Source: Paenalicyclobacillus ferrooxydans
Lineage (GTDB): Bacteria > Bacillota > Bacilli > Alicyclobacillales > Alicyclobacillaceae
Assembly: GCF_001399675.1 (NCBI RefSeq)
Contig: NZ_LJCO01000091.1
Coordinates: 1 to 64,000, forward strand
Reading direction: 5' to 3'
Length of the DNA stretch: 64,000 nt
The position numbers were made by a program, and so were the translations under genes. Under the pieces are notes generated by a model. It worked only from the letters and a program-made list of their open reading frames with translations, had not been told where the DNA came from and ran no database searches. Below, piece by piece: positions 50,526 to 60,283 of the stretch (position 1 is its first letter; each line of letters starts with the position of its first letter).

Positions 50526-51245
50526 ATGAGTCTACAAGGTCAAGTGGCTCTGATTACAGGAGCAGGTAAAGGTATCGGCAAGGCAGTTGCAAAGCGACTG
50601 GCGGCGGAGGGTGTGCACGTCGGTCTGCTCGCCCGCACGGAGGGTGACTTAAAGGCAGTCCAATCAGAGATTTCAGGATCTCATGACGTACGTACCGCCT
50701 ATGCGACGGCGGACGTATCCAGTCGATCCGATGTCGAAGCAGCCGTAGCGAAACTCAAGCAGGAACTCGGCCCTGTCGATATCCTGATTAACAACGCAGG
50801 GATCGCCGCGTTTGGATCGGTGATGGAGATGGATCCTGAAGAGTGGGAGCGCATTGTCCGGGTGAACCTGTTTGGTACCTATTACGTGACAAGAGCAGTT
50901 CTACCAGACATGATGGAGCGAAAAAAAGGAGCGATCATCAATGTGAGCTCGACGGCCGGATTGCGCGGTTCAGCCACAACGTCTGCGTACTCCGCATCGA
51001 AATTCGCCGTCCAAGGCTTCACTGAGTCGTTGATGCAGGAAGCACGAAAATTCAACATTCGTGTGACCGCGCTCACCCTGAGCACCGTGAACACGGAGCT
51101 CGCTGCCAATGTCGGCCTGAAGATCGGTGATGAAGACAGGATGTTGCAGCCGGAGGATGTCGCGGAACTGGTACATGGCATGTTGTCACTCCACCCGCGG
51201 GCATTCATCAACCAGGCTGGGCTCTGGACGACGAACCCGCAATAA
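50526..51245 (+). CDS. Short-chain dehydrogenase/reductase (3-oxoacyl-ACP reductase-like)
   Basis: 239 residues, classical SDR: GAGKGIGKA cofactor loop, NNAGIAAFG, Ser in NVSSTAG and YSASKFA catalytic motif. It resembles FabG-like reductases of Bacillus (YwfD/YhdF type), NADP(H)-dependent; the substrate is not fixed. ATG 50526 follows GAGGTGAT. A strong terminator follows. Confidence 0.92.
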   Translation: MSLQGQVALITGAGKGIGKAVAKRLAAEGVHVGLLARTEGDLKAVQSEISGSHDVRTAYATADVSSRSDVEAAVAKLKQELGPVDILINNAGIAAFGSVMEMDPEEWERIVRVNLFGTYYVTRAVLPDMMERKKGAIINVSSTAGLRGSATTSAYSASKFAVQGFTESLMQEARKFNIRVTALTLSTVNTELAANVGLKIGDEDRMLQPEDVAELVHGMLSLHPRAFINQAGLWTTNPQ

Positions 51246-51251
51246 GGTTTT

Positions 51252-51287
51252 GGGAGCCGCCCCTTTTGGCGGCTCCCCACCTTTTTT
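51252..51287 (+). terminator. Terminator after the SDR gene
   Basis: GGGAGCCGCC (51252-51261) pairs with GGCGGCTCCC (51268-51277), then CACCTTTTTT. Confidence 0.92.
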
Positions 51288-51750
51288 GGCTATGACCCCC
51301 GTGACCCCGCGACCCCATACCCCAACAGCGAACTTTCCTTCCCTTGTTGCTGATTTTGAACCTGCCCTTGGGCCAACAGAGGACAAATTTTCCTTTGTAT
51401 CCGGATGCCACTACCCATTCACTCCATTTTCGTCGGATAACACACCTTTTTTCCTCTCTTTGCACGTCTCGACATAGAAATCAGCAGATAGGGGAAGTTC
51501 TGGGCTTTATACTGCACGACGTGGAGGGGTAAGCTCAGGTAGGCTGGCTCGTGCCAAACAGACCTATAGTTTGGCCAGCCAGATAGGAAGGGTGATTTCG
51601 ATGGGGAGATCGTCATCGAATCATGAGCGCCTCCTAAGCTATAAGCAGGGGATTTTCGTATATAGGAGAACAAATATAAGGGCAACAGAAGTAAGGAACG
51701 CGCGGTCTCCCGCGCGTACAGAAAATAGAGACAACAGTGGCAAACAAACA

Positions 51751-51860
51751 GCTCAGAGTGAAGAGCTCAGAGTGAAGAGCTCAGAGTGAAGAGCTCAGAG
51801 TGAAGAGCTCAGAGTGAAGAAGCTCAGAGTGAAGAAGCTCAGAGTGAAGAGCTCAGAAAG
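51751..51860. repeat. 14/15-bp tandem repeat GCTCAGAGTGAAGA, about eight copies
   Basis: It runs up to the ribosome site of the carboxypeptidase gene; the last copy is cut to GCTCAGAAAG. The gap 51288-51750 shows no convincing gene; a frame at 51601-51789 lacks protein-like features. Confidence 0.9.
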
Positions 51861-51890
51861 CCAGGATGAAATGGGAGGCTATGCTAGACG

Positions 51891-53576
51891 ATGACCGCAA
51901 AATACTACACCTATCAAGAAATGTGGGACGAGTTACATAGGCTTGAAGAGCAGTACCCTGACTTCGTTCAGGTTGAGGTAATCGGCAAGAGCAGGCAAGG
52001 GCGTGATATCGCTGGTGTAACCCTGACGAACCGAAAGACGGGTGATCCGTCTGGGAAGTCTGCCGTATTTGTCGATGCAAACATCCACGCAGGGGAGGTC
52101 TCCGGCAATGCGGTCGCTATGTACTGGATGGACTGGTGTCTGAGCAGCTACGGAAAAGACCCGGAAGCCACTGAACTGCTCGATGCGCACACGGCGTACG
52201 TGGTACCGCGGATCGCTGTTGACGGTGCCGAGCTGTACATGACAACGCCGGCGCGTTTTCGCTCCAGCCCGCACACATACCCGTATTCCGAAGCACCTGA
52301 AGGTTTCATCCAAGACGATGTCAATGGTGACGGCCATATTCTGCAGATGAGGGTTCCTGCGGAGGATGGAGGATTTGTCATCGACGACGTGGACCCGCGT
52401 GTGATGAGGCCTCGCCGACCAGGCGAAATCGGCGGCACCTATTACCACGTGTTTCCAGAGGGCCGCATTGACCGGCTGTCTCAAACCGGATCCCTGCCAG
52501 CGTACGCGAAAGCTCGAGATGCGAGACGTACGGGGATGGACTTTAACCGGAATTTTCCGATCCGATGGGCTGGCGAATCAGGCCAACCGGGAGCAGGACC
52601 GTTCCCACTGTCAGAACCGGAGCTTCGGAGCCTGGCCGAGTTTATCCTTGCACATCCGAACATTGCAGCCTACGTGGCACTCCATACAACAGGTGGCGTG
52701 ATTCTGCGCCAGCCGTCGACGGGTGATGATACCATTTTGTCGCCAACCGATCGCAATTTGTTTACCCGCGTCGCGGAGATGGGGGCGAAAGCGAGTGGTT
52801 ACCACACCGGATCGAACTACAAAATCTTCGCGACTGGACACGAGAAAATCCTGATGCCAGGGGCTGCCGATGACTGGATGTACGATCACTTTGGCGTGCT
52901 CAGCTTTACACTGGAGATCTGGGACTTGAGCAAGCGCGCGGGGGCACACGGGTACGGCGAAATCGGCATGCGCCGGATGATGGAATTGACGCCGGAGCAA
53001 GATACCGAAGATGAGCGCAAGATCTACGCTTGGGCTGACAAGGAAGTTGGGGCGAAGGGCGTCTTCCCCTGGACCGTGTTTGAGCACCCTGACTTCGGTA
53101 CGGTTGAAATTGGCGGGCTCGATCCGAAGTTTGTCCTGCAAAACCCGCCACACCACATGATTGAAGAAGAGTGTCGCAACGTAGGTGCGTTCCTGACCAA
53201 GCTTGGTCTATCTACGGCGAAACTCTTTATTCCGTCGATTTCTGTCGTCGAAGAGGGAGAAGGATTGTATCGGATTGTGGCAGAAGTCAGCAACGCCGGC
53301 TTCCTCCCGACGTCAAGCACTGACAAAGGGAAGAGTCTGCTGCTTGAAGGGATCCGTGCTTTCGTCGAAGGTGATGTCGAGGTTGTGGCAGGTGAATCAC
53401 CGACTCCGATTGGACACTTGTCTGGTTATGGGAGCCAGAGTAGTTGGACGCCGCCGAAGAACCAGCGTGCCTATGCCGAGTGGGTGGTACGTGGTGAGAA
53501 GGGAACGCAGGTCACTGTAAAATTCTCTGGTCCACGCGCTGGATCTGTGTCTCAAACCGTATCACTCCAAGGCTGA
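51891..53576 (+). CDS. M14 family zinc carboxypeptidase
   Basis: 561 residues. Zinc ligands His66 and Glu69 (NIHAGE) and the later His in VALHTTGG; the catalytic Glu is probably in FTLEIWDL. DFNRNFP matches the substrate-binding Asn-Arg of M14. The C-terminal 120 residues are a beta-type domain. No signal peptide, so probably cytosolic peptide trimming. It precedes the oligopeptide ABC operon by about 480 bases, a sensible neighbour for peptide use. ATG 51891 has GGGAGG upstream. Confidence 0.92.
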   Translation: MTAKYYTYQEMWDELHRLEEQYPDFVQVEVIGKSRQGRDIAGVTLTNRKTGDPSGKSAVFVDANIHAGEVSGNAVAMYWMDWCLSSYGKDPEATELLDAHTAYVVPRIAVDGAELYMTTPARFRSSPHTYPYSEAPEGFIQDDVNGDGHILQMRVPAEDGGFVIDDVDPRVMRPRRPGEIGGTYYHVFPEGRIDRLSQTGSLPAYAKARDARRTGMDFNRNFPIRWAGESGQPGAGPFPLSEPELRSLAEFILAHPNIAAYVALHTTGGVILRQPSTGDDTILSPTDRNLFTRVAEMGAKASGYHTGSNYKIFATGHEKILMPGAADDWMYDHFGVLSFTLEIWDLSKRAGAHGYGEIGMRRMMELTPEQDTEDERKIYAWADKEVGAKGVFPWTVFEHPDFGTVEIGGLDPKFVLQNPPHHMIEEECRNVGAFLTKLGLSTAKLFIPSISVVEEGEGLYRIVAEVSNAGFLPTSSTDKGKSLLLEGIRAFVEGDVEVVAGESPTPIGHLSGYGSQSSWTPPKNQRAYAEWVVRGEKGTQVTVKFSGPRAGSVSQTVSLQG

Positions 53577-53684
53577 GCAGCCGCACAGAAGCACGCCAAA
53601 CTGTTTGGCGGCAAAAGTGGCTCCACACCGTCGCAAACTAACAAGTCCTAACTTAGGCTTCTAAACTCCAAACTCCAACCATAC

Positions 53685-53709
53685 AGGGCTGCCGACGGCA
53701 GCCCTCTTT
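53685..53709 (+). terminator. Terminator after the carboxypeptidase gene
   Basis: AGGGCTGCC, loop GAC, GGCAGCCCT, then CTTTG. Confidence 0.82.
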
Positions 53710-53710
53710 G

Positions 53711-53758
53711 TCGCTTCGCATGTCGCTTCGCATGTCGCTTCGCATGTCGCTTCGCATG
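53711..53758. repeat. 12-bp tandem repeat TCGCTTCGCATG, four copies
   Basis: Perfect copies directly after the terminator. Confidence 0.92.
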
Positions 53759-54053
53759 TCGCGCGCTTCACGAAGTTTAATAGTGTTTACACGTGCAAAA
53801 CCAACACTCATGGTTTTTTCAGAGACTTTATCACCAAGCTATTGTTTACATTCTCGGGATAGATTAGAATTTGCTTAAAAATTTGAATGATCACCAATCT
53901 ATTTGTTAAGTTAGTTGTTGTAGGAATTTATGGACCTTTCTTTGAGTTTTGTTTATGGAGTAACTCAGAAAACGTAGAGCCCCGTTCCACACCAATTGGT
54001 ATGGATGAAAATTGCAGTAAACATCATGGCTAGAGGGAGAGGGGGTTCGAAGG

Positions 54054-55100
54054 TTGGCGAGCGTACTCGATGTACAGTCCTTATCTGTGGAGTTCCAAGT
54101 AAATGGTCGCTACCTTCCAGCTGTAACCAACGTTTCACTAACCATTGAACAAGGAGAAACGCTCGGTTTGGTAGGGGAGTCTGGTTGTGGAAAGAGCGTG
54201 ACTTCTCTTGCGATAACTCGCCTGCTATCAAAAACGGCGCGTGTGAATGGCAAAGTCTTGTTTTCAGGGCCAGACCCTGCACAACGGAATCCTGTACCGT
54301 CATCAGGCCCAGAAGAGGTTTCGGCGAGAAACGTTCGTGAACGCGAATTGTTGACGGTTCGGGATAAAGATATGCAAGACATTCGCGGTAACGAGATCAG
54401 TATGATTTTTCAGGAGCCAATGACTTCACTCAATCCGGTCTATAAGATTGGAAGCCAAATTTCAGAGACGCTGTTGCTGCATCAGAATATCAGTCCGAGG
54501 CAGGCTTTTTCGCAGTCTCTCGAGATGTTGAAAAAAGTCGGTATTTCACGGCCAGAGCAAATTATGCATCAATACCCGCATCAATTGTCCGGCGGGATGC
54601 GGCAACGTGTGATGATTGCAATCGCTATGGCATGCAACCCTAGGCTTTTGATCGCTGATGAGCCCACGACTGCCCTCGACGTCACCATCCAAGCTCAGAT
54701 ACTCGAGCTGATGAAAGGGATTACTCGAGACTTCGGCACATCGCTCTTGCTGATTACGCACGATCTCGGTGTGGTGGCTGAGATGTGCAACCGTGTCGCT
54801 GTCATGTATGCTGGCGAAATTGTGGAGCAGGGATCGGTTGATGAGGTTTTCTTCAACGCGAAGCACCCTTATACCGTCGGGCTTATGAATGCGATTCCAA
54901 AATTTGACGCCACATCAAAAGAACGGCTGCAGCCGATTGAGGGAAATGTCCCATCCATTGCGCGAATGCCGAAAGGTTGTCGATTTGCACCTCGTTGTCC
55001 CCATGTGATGAAGCAGTGTGTAGAACAGCATCCTGACCTGTTTGAGGTCGAGAACGGGCATCAGTCACGTTGCTGGTTAAGCGTTGAGGGGGAGGCGTAG
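54054..55100 (+). CDS. Oligopeptide ABC transporter ATP-binding protein (OppD/DppD)
   Basis: 348 residues. Walker A GESGCGKS, signature LSGGMRQRV, Walker [13 protein letters not shown], and the C-terminal Cys-rich RCPHVMKQC region that in this family can hold an iron-sulfur cluster. TTG 54054 is the start, after GAGAGGGGG. First gene of a D-F-A-C-B operon that imports peptides. Confidence 0.94.
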   Translation: MASVLDVQSLSVEFQVNGRYLPAVTNVSLTIEQGETLGLVGESGCGKSVTSLAITRLLSKTARVNGKVLFSGPDPAQRNPVPSSGPEEVSARNVRERELLTVRDKDMQDIRGNEISMIFQEPMTSLNPVYKIGSQISETLLLHQNISPRQAFSQSLEMLKKVGISRPEQIMHQYPHQLSGGMRQRVMIAIAMACNPRLLIADEPTTALDVTIQAQILELMKGITRDFGTSLLLITHDLGVVAEMCNRVAVMYAGEIVEQGSVDEVFFNAKHPYTVGLMNAIPKFDATSKERLQPIEGNVPSIARMPKGCRFAPRCPHVMKQCVEQHPDLFEVENGHQSRCWLSVEGEA

Positions 55101-55103
55101 GCA

Positions 55104-56114
55104 ATGGCTTCAGTCTTACTGGAAGTTGAAGAACTCAAGAAATACTTCCCGTCCGGAGGCGGTTTTCTGGAGCGCAGCACAGGCTCTGTCAGGGCTGTCG
55201 ACGGTATTTCACTCAAGGTCTACGAAGGGGAGACTCTCGGGATCGTGGGTGAATCAGGATGCGGAAAGTCGACGCTCGGTCGGAGTATTCTGCGACTCAT
55301 AGAGCCGACAAGCGGTCGTGTCACCTTCCATGGTACTGACATCCTTAAGCTCCGTAAATCGGCGATGCGGGACATGCGGAAAGAAATGCAAATCGTTTTC
55401 CAAGATCCCTACGCTTCGCTGAATCCTCGCTACACTATTTCTCAAACGCTGATGGAACCGATGGAAATCCATCAATTGTACAACCATGCTTCACGCAAAC
55501 AACGGGTCCAGTCGATTCTGGAACGTGTCGGACTCGATCCGAGTTACGCTAGTCGGTTTCCACACGAGTTTTCCGGCGGGCAGCGGCAGCGGATCGGTAT
55601 TGCCAGGGCGTTAGTGTTGAATCCCAAGTTAATTATTCTCGACGAGCCTGTTGCCGCTTTGGATGTCTCGGTTCAATCACAGGTCATCAATCTGCTCGAA
55701 GACCTTCAGGCCGATTTCGGACTGACTTACATCTTTGTCGCACACGACTTGTCGGTCGTCAAACACATCAGTAACCGAGTACTTGTCATGTATCTCGGAA
55801 AGATGGCGGAACTTGCTTCATCTGATGACCTGTTTTTCCGGCCGCTCCATCCCTATACACGGGCATTGCTGTCCGCGGTACCCATCCCAAATCCGAGAGT
55901 CAAACGCGAACGGATCATCCTGTCAGGTGATATTCCAAGCCCTGTCAATCCGCCGTCTGGATGCGTCTTTCACACAAGGTGTCCCATCGCTAAAGACGTA
56001 TGTCGTCAGCAGGTGCCAGAGTGGCGGGAGCTTCGACGCGAGCATTTCGTAGCGTGTCACTTCGCGGAGGATGTCGATGTAGAGACGAACTCGTTGCCGC
56101 TCGGCAGGAGATAA
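55104..56114 (+). CDS. Oligopeptide ABC transporter ATP-binding protein (OppF/DppF)
   Basis: 336 residues. Walker A GESGCGKS, signature FSGGQRQRIG, Walker B LIILDEPVAALD, C-terminal CVFHTRCPIAKDVC. It starts 3 bases after oppD with GGGGGAGG upstream. Pairs with OppD as the motor heterodimer. Confidence 0.94.
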   Translation: MASVLLEVEELKKYFPSGGGFLERSTGSVRAVDGISLKVYEGETLGIVGESGCGKSTLGRSILRLIEPTSGRVTFHGTDILKLRKSAMRDMRKEMQIVFQDPYASLNPRYTISQTLMEPMEIHQLYNHASRKQRVQSILERVGLDPSYASRFPHEFSGGQRQRIGIARALVLNPKLIILDEPVAALDVSVQSQVINLLEDLQADFGLTYIFVAHDLSVVKHISNRVLVMYLGKMAELASSDDLFFRPLHPYTRALLSAVPIPNPRVKRERIILSGDIPSPVNPPSGCVFHTRCPIAKDVCRQQVPEWRELRREHFVACHFAEDVDVETNSLPLGRR

Positions 56115-56329
56115 GCGGCATGACCTCAGTGATACCGTCTCTGCCTTACAGGAGCGGTGAAAGGGGGGATGTCCCTAGTCAGGCTGTCACAAATGCTGCA
56201 AGGCATCGCAGACCCATTTGATACCTCGCAGCAACAGCGTTCAAACATGGGATACTGGCACATCAATGTTTCACTGAATTTGCTTGTTATTTAAACTGAA
56301 TTCAAGGGAAAAAGGAGGGGGTTAATGTC

Positions 56330-58108
56330 ATGAAGTTAAAAAAATCAGCACTAACTGCGATAGCAATGGCTGCAGGCACAACGATGCTAGTGGCAGGCTG
56401 TGGTTCGGCAGCCCCTGCCAACAACAGCACAGGAAACACCTCAAGCAACACAACGAGCAACTCGACCGGTAACCAGAGCTCTCAAGCGCCGACACCAGGA
56501 GGTACCATCAACCTTGCGTTGCCTCCGCAGACGAATCTCAACTGGTTCTTGCCCTTGATGAACGCCGCATCTGACAGCGTCTACAATTCACAGATTGTCG
56601 ACCAGCTGTATAAGCCGCTCATCTGGGTCAACAACGACTACACCATCAACTGGCAGTCTTCGATTGCAAACAAGATCACGTATAACAAGGCTGGCACGGT
56701 CTATCACGTCTTCCTTAATCCCAAATGGAAGTGGTCAGATGGACAGCCAGTCACATCGAAAGACGTGTTATTTACCTGGAACGTCATTAAAGCGGCTTCC
56801 GCACAGAATGCACCTTCGCCGTGGCCGTTTGTCGGCGCAGGAACAGGTGACATCCCGAACGGCATTCAGAGCGTTGTGCCAACCAGCCCGACTGAGGTCA
56901 CTATTACGCTGAAAAAGCCAGCCAACCAACAGTGGTTCATCTACAACGGTATCATTCAGCTCACACCGATGCCCGCGCACGCTTGGGATGTTAAATCAAA
57001 CATTACGAGTGAAATTAAATACCTCGGTGCCAACGCGACAAACCTTATGTTTGATAAAGTGGTCGACGGACCTTTTGAACCCGTCAGTGCAACATCATCC
57101 CAATCTTGGGTGATCAAGCCGAATCCAAGTTACGCTGGTCATAAGAGTGTTGTGAATCAGATTGTATTTACCTATGAAGGCTCAACTGCTTCAGAACTTG
57201 CCGCGCTGAAATCGGGATCCCTGAATGTTGGATATCTCGATCAGTCTCAGCTCGGTGAAAAAGGATCATTGACATCCCAGGGGGACAAAATTACACCAGG
57301 ATATCCTTTCGGGATTTTCTGGACAGAGATGAATATGTGGCCGGGCTCGCCAACGAAGAGCATTTTTGACCAGTTATACGTTCGACAGGCATTGCAGATG
57401 GGCCTCGATAACCAGTCGGCGGCGCAAGATATCTATAAAGGATACGCTGTCCCACTGTTTGGCCCAATTCCACCCGTGCCGAAGACGCAGTTTTTGGATC
57501 CAAATCTTCAGAATCCATATCCATTCAATATCAATAAAGGCAAGCAACTTCTCGAATCCCATGGTTGGAAAGAAGTCAACGGTGTGATGACCAAAGGAAA
57601 CCAGAAGCTGCAGTTCACTATGATGTACGCCACAGGCAGCACCAGTTCTACTGATGCGGCTGAGCTGATGAAACAGGACTGGGCCCAAGAGGGTGTTGAC
57701 GTGACTCTGAAAGGCGTGCCATTCAGCACGTTTATCAGTGTGACGAGCAACCCGAAAGACACCAGTTGGGGTCTTGCAACGGGCACAGGATGGGATTACA
57801 ACGGTCCAGGATTCTATCCGACAGGTGGACAATTGTTTGCATCGAATGCACCTTCCGGTACGGGTTTCTCCGATCCGAAGGAGGACTCCCTCATCCAGGC
57901 CACACACGTTCCGTACGCAACTCAACAGCAGACCATGCAGCACTTCTTTGCCTATGAAGATTACACAGCCAAGGTATTGCCGTTCCTGTGGGGTCTCAAC
58001 GTTGCCGGTTTATCTGTGACAGCGCCAACTGTACATGACGTTAACAAATACTCCGACCCAGCAACGGCATTCCCCCAAATGCAGTACTGGTGGGTCTCGT
58101 CAAACTAA
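56330..58108 (+). CDS. Oligopeptide ABC transporter substrate-binding lipoprotein (SBP_bac_5)
   Basis: 592 residues. Signal with lipobox LVAGC (Cys ~24), then a Ser/Asn/Thr-rich linker (28-57), then the type 5 binding fold (PGGTINLALPP, YHVFLNPKWKWSDGQPVTSKDVLFTW). It captures peptides outside the membrane for the permease. ATG 56330 follows AAAGGAGGGGG; the 215-base gap after oppF has no terminator I can see. Confidence 0.94.
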   Translation: MKLKKSALTAIAMAAGTTMLVAGCGSAAPANNSTGNTSSNTTSNSTGNQSSQAPTPGGTINLALPPQTNLNWFLPLMNAASDSVYNSQIVDQLYKPLIWVNNDYTINWQSSIANKITYNKAGTVYHVFLNPKWKWSDGQPVTSKDVLFTWNVIKAASAQNAPSPWPFVGAGTGDIPNGIQSVVPTSPTEVTITLKKPANQQWFIYNGIIQLTPMPAHAWDVKSNITSEIKYLGANATNLMFDKVVDGPFEPVSATSSQSWVIKPNPSYAGHKSVVNQIVFTYEGSTASELAALKSGSLNVGYLDQSQLGEKGSLTSQGDKITPGYPFGIFWTEMNMWPGSPTKSIFDQLYVRQALQMGLDNQSAAQDIYKGYAVPLFGPIPPVPKTQFLDPNLQNPYPFNINKGKQLLESHGWKEVNGVMTKGNQKLQFTMMYATGSTSSTDAAELMKQDWAQEGVDVTLKGVPFSTFISVTSNPKDTSWGLATGTGWDYNGPGFYPTGGQLFASNAPSGTGFSDPKEDSLIQATHVPYATQQQTMQHFFAYEDYTAKVLPFLWGLNVAGLSVTAPTVHDVNKYSDPATAFPQMQYWWVSSN

Positions 58109-58192
58109 GAGCAAAACAAAATCCTCCGTTTCGATATCATCTGACGGCATTCGGGGCGTAGACACCATGCGCCCCGAATGAAAGGAGATACC

Positions 58193-59080
58193 ATGATTAT
58201 CAACCCTTCGTTCATGGAAGAGATGCACATAGAGGGTCAGACAGACATACGTCCCGGATTCATGAAACGATTCTGGAGGGCGAGAACAACCAAGCTTGGG
58301 GTTGTACTGCTGGCAGCGCTTGTCTTGTTCTCTTTTGTGGGGCCGCTCATTTATCGCCATAGCGCGACATTGCCTCACGTGTTGAATACCGTGTCCGGAC
58401 CAACTGCTAAGTTCCCGATGGGGACAGACAGTCTCGGACATAATGTTTTGTCTCAGTTAATGGTTGGCGGCCAGTCATCACTTGAAGTGGGCTTTGCGTC
58501 AGCACTCGTGTCGATGATTTTCGGCACCATCTATGGGATGGTAGCTGGGATCGCCGGAGGATGGACTGATACGGTTATGATGCGCATTGTGGACATCATC
58601 CTTGCGATTCCAAGTATCTTCATCCTCTTGTTTTTGAACGCAGTGTTTAAACCGAATCTCCTTCTGATGATTTTCGTTCTAGCCTCGACAGCCTGGCTTG
58701 GCGTGAGTCGACTCGTCAGGGCTGAGGTGCTCAGTATTAAAAACATGCTGTACGTTGAGGCAGCAAACGCCCTTGGAGCGAACATCTGGCGGGTCATGGC
58801 CCGGTATATGTTGCCGAACTTCCTCGGAACCGTCGTTGTGGCATCCACACTTGGCATCGCGGATTCCATTCTTGCCATGGCTGGTCTGAGTTTTCTTGGT
58901 CTCGGTTTGCCACCCCCGGCACCGAACTGGGGCGGTATGCTTGCAGACGGGATGAATTACATGTTTCAGAACGCATGGTGGCTGGTCTATCCTGCAGGAC
59001 TCTGCATTCTACTATCACAAGTATCGATTAACCTTGTTGGGGATGGTCTTCGGGATGCGTTGGAAACGCGCGAGAGGTAA
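58193..59080 (+). CDS. Oligopeptide ABC transporter permease (OppC/DppC)
   Basis: 295 residues, an N-terminal helix plus five core helices and the EAA loop (EAANALGANIWRVMARYMLPN). ATG 58193 follows AAAGGAGA; the in-frame ATG at 58178 lies within the ribosome site region and is not used. Confidence 0.94.
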   Translation: MIINPSFMEEMHIEGQTDIRPGFMKRFWRARTTKLGVVLLAALVLFSFVGPLIYRHSATLPHVLNTVSGPTAKFPMGTDSLGHNVLSQLMVGGQSSLEVGFASALVSMIFGTIYGMVAGIAGGWTDTVMMRIVDIILAIPSIFILLFLNAVFKPNLLLMIFVLASTAWLGVSRLVRAEVLSIKNMLYVEAANALGANIWRVMARYMLPNFLGTVVVASTLGIADSILAMAGLSFLGLGLPPPAPNWGGMLADGMNYMFQNAWWLVYPAGLCILLSQVSINLVGDGLRDALETRER

Positions 59081-59131
59081 TACTTGTGAATCCACATCTG
59101 CACGCACCACCGACCGAAGGAGGGTCACGGC

Positions 59132-60085
59132 ATGCTGAAATATGTTATTCGGCGCATTCTCGAGGCCATTCCTACGCTGCTTGGGGTGACCATCATCAGT
59201 TTTATACTGATCCACATTGTACCAGGGAACCCCGTTCGCGTCCTGCTTGGCCACCATTACACAGCTGAGCGTGCAGCAGCCCTGTCACGATCACTCGGAC
59301 TGAATAAACCGGTTTGGGAACAGTACTTCATTTGGCTGGGACATATCCTGGTAGGAAATTTCGGTTACTCGTATGTTTACAACAAACCTGTCGTACAAAT
59401 GATTCTTCAGGCATTGCCGCATACCTTGGCGATTGTTGTAGTGGCCGTTCTCGCAGCACACCTTTTTGCGGTGTTCCTTGGTTCCGTTCAAGCCTACTTT
59501 CAGGACACGGTGTTCGATCAGGTTGTTACCGTCATCAACTATTTTCTGTACTCGATGCCGTCGTTTTGGCTGGGTCTTTTGCTCGTCATTTTCTTTGCCA
59601 TCGATATTCGGTGGTTTCCATCGGGGCAAATTATTAACGTAAACGACCCGCACCCAGGATTTTTAGATTGGCTGCACCATCTGATCTTGCCGGTAGCTTC
59701 ACTGTTTCTCATCTCTGTGGCTGGTTGGGCACGATACATGCGATCATCAATGCGGGAGGCCTTACTCCAAGATTACGTGCGTACGGCACGTATGAAAGGG
59801 GCTAAAGAATTTCGGGTCGTTTTTGTGCACGCACTGAGAAACTCCGTGTTGCCGCTGGTTACCATGCTTGGCCTATCACTGCCGGGAATGGTGGCAGGTG
59901 CGTTGTTCGTCGAAGAGATCTTTAACTACCCTGGTATGGGACTGTTGTATTGGAACTCCATTACAAACCTGGATTATCCAATTATCATGGCCGTTACAGT
60001 GTTTCTGGGAATCGTGACCGTCCTCGGAAACCTGCTTGCTGATATCCTGTACGGTATTATTGATCCACGAATCCGGTACCGATGA
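59132..60085 (+). CDS. Oligopeptide ABC transporter permease (OppB/DppB)
   Basis: 317 residues, six helices, N-terminal RRILEAIPTLLGVTIISF and the EAA loop (RTARMKGAKEFRVVFVHALRNS). ATG 59132 follows GAAGGAGG. C before B is the reverse of the usual B-C order. Confidence 0.94.
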   Translation: MLKYVIRRILEAIPTLLGVTIISFILIHIVPGNPVRVLLGHHYTAERAAALSRSLGLNKPVWEQYFIWLGHILVGNFGYSYVYNKPVVQMILQALPHTLAIVVVAVLAAHLFAVFLGSVQAYFQDTVFDQVVTVINYFLYSMPSFWLGLLLVIFFAIDIRWFPSGQIINVNDPHPGFLDWLHHLILPVASLFLISVAGWARYMRSSMREALLQDYVRTARMKGAKEFRVVFVHALRNSVLPLVTMLGLSLPGMVAGALFVEEIFNYPGMGLLYWNSITNLDYPIIMAVTVFLGIVTVLGNLLADILYGIIDPRIRYR

Positions 60086-60139
60086 CCGATTTTCTGACGT
60101 AGGGTGAGGTGTACCAGATCGCGATGCAATCCGATTTTT

Positions 60140-60219
60140 GCAACGAGGCAAGTGCTGCGGGCCATCTCTGCCTCACCAGAGATAGGAGAATGAGCCCAAA
60201 ATTGCGACAGCCTCGTTGC
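60140..60219. ncRNA. Candidate structured RNA element upstream of prfC
   Basis: GCAACGAGGC (60140-60149) is exactly complementary to GCCTCGTTGC (60210-60219). Inside, GGGC (60159) pairs with GCCC (60194) and ATCTCTG (60164) with CAGAGAT (60177). The 80-nt element matches no riboswitch I know and lacks a T-run. It may be a leader of prfC, a trailer of the ABC operon, or a separate RNA. Confidence 0.4.
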
Positions 60220-60283
60220 CGGTTGCTCAAACGTGGTACACTCATTGTTGTGACGTCATCAGATCGTACAGGAGTGGCATGCG

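Larger units (their letters stand above)
53577..54053. other. Gap with terminator, 12-bp repeats and AT-rich promoter region
   Basis: It holds a terminator (53685-53709), the repeat at 53711, and from 53760 an AT-rich stretch likely to contain the ABC operon promoter. No single clear -35/-10 pair stands out. Confidence 0.5.

Noticed and set aside
51601-51789. Small protein upstream of the carboxypeptidase
   Set aside because: Has a plausible ribosome site, but the C-terminal part is repeat-encoded and the composition is not protein-like.
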